Assembly: GCA_963756525.1 (NCBI GenBank)
Contig: CAVWNR010000001.1
Coordinates: 1,054,001-1,118,000, forward strand
DNA length: 64,000 nt
Direction: 5' to 3'
Source of the DNA: CAVWNR01 sp963756525
Lineage (GTDB): Bacteria; Actinomycetota; Actinomycetes; Mycobacteriales; Jatrophihabitantaceae
This document shows positions 61,888 through 64,000 of this stretch, in pieces. Numbering within the stretch: the stretch's first letter is position 1; every line of letters begins with the position of its first letter. The notes under the pieces were generated by a model. That model saw only the letters and a list, made by a program, of their open reading frames with translations, had not been told where the DNA came from and did not search any database. The position numbers and the translations under genes were made by a program.

Positions 61888-62877
61888 TCAGGGCAGCACC
61901 TGGGTCTTCAGGCCGGTGCCCGCCCGGAAGGAATCGAGTGCTTCGGCGTACCGGTCGAGGGGAATGCGTGCGGTGATGAAGGTCCGCGGGTCCAGCACGC
62001 CGGCGGCGAACAGCTCGGCGGCCCGCTCGTAGCTGTGCAGCACGGCCATCGACCCGGTGATCGTGATTTCCTTGTTGTAGATCCGGTAGGGATCGATCGT
62101 GGCGCGTGCGGCGTAGTTCGCGACCCCGAACTGCAGGAACGTGCCCGCCGGGCCGACCCGGTCGAGCCCGTCCTGGATGGCGCGCTCGTTGCCGGTGGCG
62201 TCCACCACCAGCTCCCAGCCGTAGGGCCGGTCGATCTCGTCGGCGGAGGTGACCGCGCTGCTGCAGCCGAGCCGGCGCGCCACCGTGAGGCGATCGGCGT
62301 TCACGTCGATGACGTCCACGCTGACCGCTCCGGTGCGCTTGGCCAGCTCGAGCATCATCAGCCCCATCGTGCCGGCACCGTAGATCAGCACGTGCGAACC
62401 CAGTTGGCTGCGCAACACGTCGTACCCACGTACCGCGCAGGACAGCGGCTCGATGAGCGTCGCGTCGGCGACCTCGACGTGGTCCGGCAGCCGCACGCAG
62501 TTGGCCGCGGGTGCAGCGACGTACTCCGCGGCGCCGCCGGCGGTGGTGACGCCGATCGCACGCCACCGCAGGCAGAGGTTGTTGTGCCCGATGCGGCAGT
62601 AGTGGCACTCGTGGCAGTACAGCGACGGGTCGACCGCGACCCGGTCGCCTTCCCGGACGCCCAGCACGCCGGAGCCGCAGGCGACGACCGTGCCGGCGAA
62701 CTCGTGCCCGGGAATGACCGGCAGGGACGGCGCAAACTCCCCCTCGGCGATGTGCAGGTCGGTACCGCATAGGCCGCAGGCGGCGACCTGCACGACGACT
62801 TCACCGGCGCCGGGCGTCGGGTCGTCGACGGTCTCGACAGCGACCCCGCCGACCGACTTGACGATCGCGGCCTTCAC
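61888..62877 (-). CDS. zinc-dependent alcohol/polyol dehydrogenase
   Basis: 329 residues from GTG 62877 (GTGA overlap with the permease stop). MDR family: catalytic zinc site ACGLCGTDLHI and PGHEFAGTV; structural zinc site DPSLYCHECHYCRIGHNNLC with four Cys; Rossmann motif VLIYGAGTMGLMMLELAKRT. The type is sorbitol/threonine-dehydrogenase-like. Direct coupling to sugar-ABC permease genes suggests it oxidises the imported polyol or sugar alcohol. Convergent with the giant gene across the stem-loop. Confidence 0.88.
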   Translation of the reverse strand: MKAAIVKSVGGVAVETVDDPTPGAGEVVVQVAACGLCGTDLHIAEGEFAPSLPVIPGHEFAGTVVACGSGVLGVREGDRVAVDPSLYCHECHYCRIGHNNLCLRWRAIGVTTAGGAAEYVAAPAANCVRLPDHVEVADATLIEPLSCAVRGYDVLRSQLGSHVLIYGAGTMGLMMLELAKRTGAVSVDVIDVNADRLTVARRLGCSSAVTSADEIDRPYGWELVVDATGNERAIQDGLDRVGPAGTFLQFGVANYAARATIDPYRIYNKEITITGSMAVLHSYERAAELFAAGVLDPRTFITARIPLDRYAEALDSFRAGTGLKTQVLP

Positions 62878-63755
62878 TTGACCGCCCCGAGCGAGAGCCC
62901 CTGCACCAGCTTGTCCTGGGCGGCGAACCCTGCCACGAGCACGGGCACCGAGACGGCGGTCGCGGCCGCGCACACCTTGGCCAGGAACAGTCCCTGGCTG
63001 GTGACGAAGCTGGTCAGGAACACCGGCGCGGTCTGCGCGGCGACGCCGGTGAGGACGCGGGCGAAGAGCAACTCGTTCCAGCTGAAGATGAAACAGATCA
63101 GCGACGTCGCGGCGATACCGGGCATCGCGATCGGGACGATGATCTTCCGCAGCTGGTAGAGCAGCCCGGCGCCGTCGATGGACGCGGCCTCGAGAATCGC
63201 CGGCGGCACTTCGGCGAGGAACGAGCGCATCATCCATACGGCGATCGGCAAATTCATCGACGTGTAGAGGATGATCAGCAAGATGATGTTGTCGAGCATG
63301 TTGACCTTCTGCGCGAACAGGTAGATCGGCAGCAGGCCCGCGACGACGGGCATCATCTTGGTGGACAGGAAGAAGAACATCACATCGGTCCACTTGCGCA
63401 CCGGGCGGATGGAGAGCGCGTATGCGGCGGGGATCGCGAGCACCAGGACAAGCAGGGTCGAGACGATGCTGGCGGTCGCCGAGTTGGCCAGGTACGGCCA
63501 CGGGCTCACCCCGGTGCCGGCCCCGAAGAAGTCGCGGTAGCCGTCGACGGTGAGCCGCGCGCCGATGCTCGGTGGGTTCGTGCTCGCGTCGGCTTCGCTG
63601 TGGAACGAGGTGAGGATCATCCACAGCACCGGGATGACGAAGATGATGCCGATGATCCAGGCCAGCAGCCCGAGCGCTACGCGGCCACCGCGGCCACGGC
63701 GGCTCCGCCCGGGCGGCGCGGGGCGCGGCATCCGTGCTGCGACGGCAGTCATCAC
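62874..63755 (-). CDS. carbohydrate ABC transporter permease (MalG-type)
   Basis: 293 residues with six membrane helices after a basic Arg/Pro-rich N-terminus. The EAA loop EAASIDGAGLLYQLRKIIVP contacts the ATPase. FFLSTKMMPVVAGLLPIYLF resembles permeases of polyol (sorbitol/mannitol) transporters. It overlaps the dehydrogenase (4 bp) and the upstream permease (4 bp), one operon. The binding protein and ATPase lie beyond the window or elsewhere. Confidence 0.9.
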   Translation of the reverse strand: MMTAVAARMPRPAPPGRSRRGRGGRVALGLLAWIIGIIFVIPVLWMILTSFHSEADASTNPPSIGARLTVDGYRDFFGAGTGVSPWPYLANSATASIVSTLLVLVLAIPAAYALSIRPVRKWTDVMFFFLSTKMMPVVAGLLPIYLFAQKVNMLDNIILLIILYTSMNLPIAVWMMRSFLAEVPPAILEAASIDGAGLLYQLRKIIVPIAMPGIAATSLICFIFSWNELLFARVLTGVAAQTAPVFLTSFVTSQGLFLAKVCAAATAVSVPVLVAGFAAQDKLVQGLSLGAVK

Positions 63756-64000
63756 GAAACCCCCTGACGGAACAGCGAGGAGACGACGCGCAGTGCGAAC
63801 GTCGCGATGATCAGCGACCCGGCGACGACCACCACGCCCTGCGCGGAGGCCAGTCCGTAGTCATGTGCGCTGTAGAACGTTTGATAGATCGTGTACGGGA
63901 GGTTGGCGGTGCCAAGGCCTCCGGAGGTGAGGACGAAAACCGAGTCGAAGTTCTGCACGATGTAGATGCCGCCGAGCAGCGCGCCGAGCTCCATGTACTG
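63752..64000 (-). CDS. carbohydrate ABC transporter permease (MalF-type), C-terminal fragment
   Basis: The gene enters from outside the window; 82 C-terminal codons are visible. LGGIYIVQNFDSVFVLTSGG, then GTANLPYTIYQTFYSAHDYG and a last helix GVVVVAGSLIIATFALRVVS match the end of MalF-type permeases. Stop overlaps the MalG-type start (ATGA). It is the first-listed partner subunit of the same importer. Confidence 0.88.
   Translation of the reverse strand, partial: QYMELGALLGGIYIVQNFDSVFVLTSGGLGTANLPYTIYQTFYSAHDYGLASAQGVVVVAGSLIIATFALRVVSSLFRQGVS

Overview
The window is GC-rich, densely packed DNA from an actinomycete-type bacterium (Actinomycetota). The indicators are: many GTG starts and 4-bp ATGA/GTGA gene overlaps; a DUF222/13E12-type HNH gene behind a mycobacterial-style LexA box; an F420-dependent LLM oxidoreductase; DUF6069- and DUF6343-like proteins; a two-domain LigD; actinobacterial-type PaaR operators; and an LAxTG-like cell-wall sorting tail. 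I cannot name the genus. No tRNA, rRNA, CRISPR array, insertion sequence or prophage was seen.

Layout. 1-138 is the 3' end of a class II DAHP synthase. 218-2927 is a three-gene operon of two YbjQ-type proteins and a pirin. 2934-7679 holds a P450 with an internally deleted hydrolase gene, an MmcQ/YjbR protein, the SOS-boxed HNH gene, an acyltransferase and a ChrB-like protein. 7766-8760 is a COG4280-like membrane pair. 8757-17112 is a phenylacetate catabolism cluster (paaZ-ABCDE-K leftward, paaI-paaR rightward) with two PaaR-like boxes; paaF/G/H/J are absent, so lower-pathway enzymes must lie elsewhere. 17214-26143 holds a K+ channel, a TRIC-like channel, a cysteine-desulfurase-like enzyme, a lipoprotein, a membrane-anchored unknown, a broken helical gene, a LigD-type ligase and a secreted six-hairpin glycosidase-like protein. 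26463-28533 is a decayed two-component locus: the response regulator has lost its end, and the kinase and a divergent membrane gene have both lost their 5' ends. 28543-33181 holds an F420 enzyme, a DJ-1/PfpI gene with an apparent frameshift, a cysteine dioxygenase/rhodanese/DUF6343 operon, moaA and a small acidic protein. 61888-64000 is part of a polyol/sugar ABC-transporter and zinc-dehydrogenase operon.

The centrepiece is one open frame of about 28.3 kb (33433-61767) predicting a secreted, sortase-anchored surface protein of about 9,444 residues. Order: signal peptide; Ser/Thr/Gly stalk; beta-rich head; a long beta-strand superrepeat region; two clusters of GGL/YYV modules; RTX-like Asp/Gly repeats; two Big-1 domains; one Ig-like domain; Pro-rich wall spanner; IAFTG sorting signal. 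Within it lie six full DNA copies of a 1,143-bp (381-codon) unit with no length change. Neighbouring copies share diagnostic variants in pairs, and one pair is identical over about 600 bp, which points to recent duplication or gene conversion. A long stem-loop between this gene and the convergent dehydrogenase gene looks like a bidirectional terminator.

Several extragenic inverted repeats and at least four suspected frameshifts or deletions occur outside the giant gene. The frameshifts should be checked against reads before being taken as real decay. All family assignments are from reading the translations; no database search was run.
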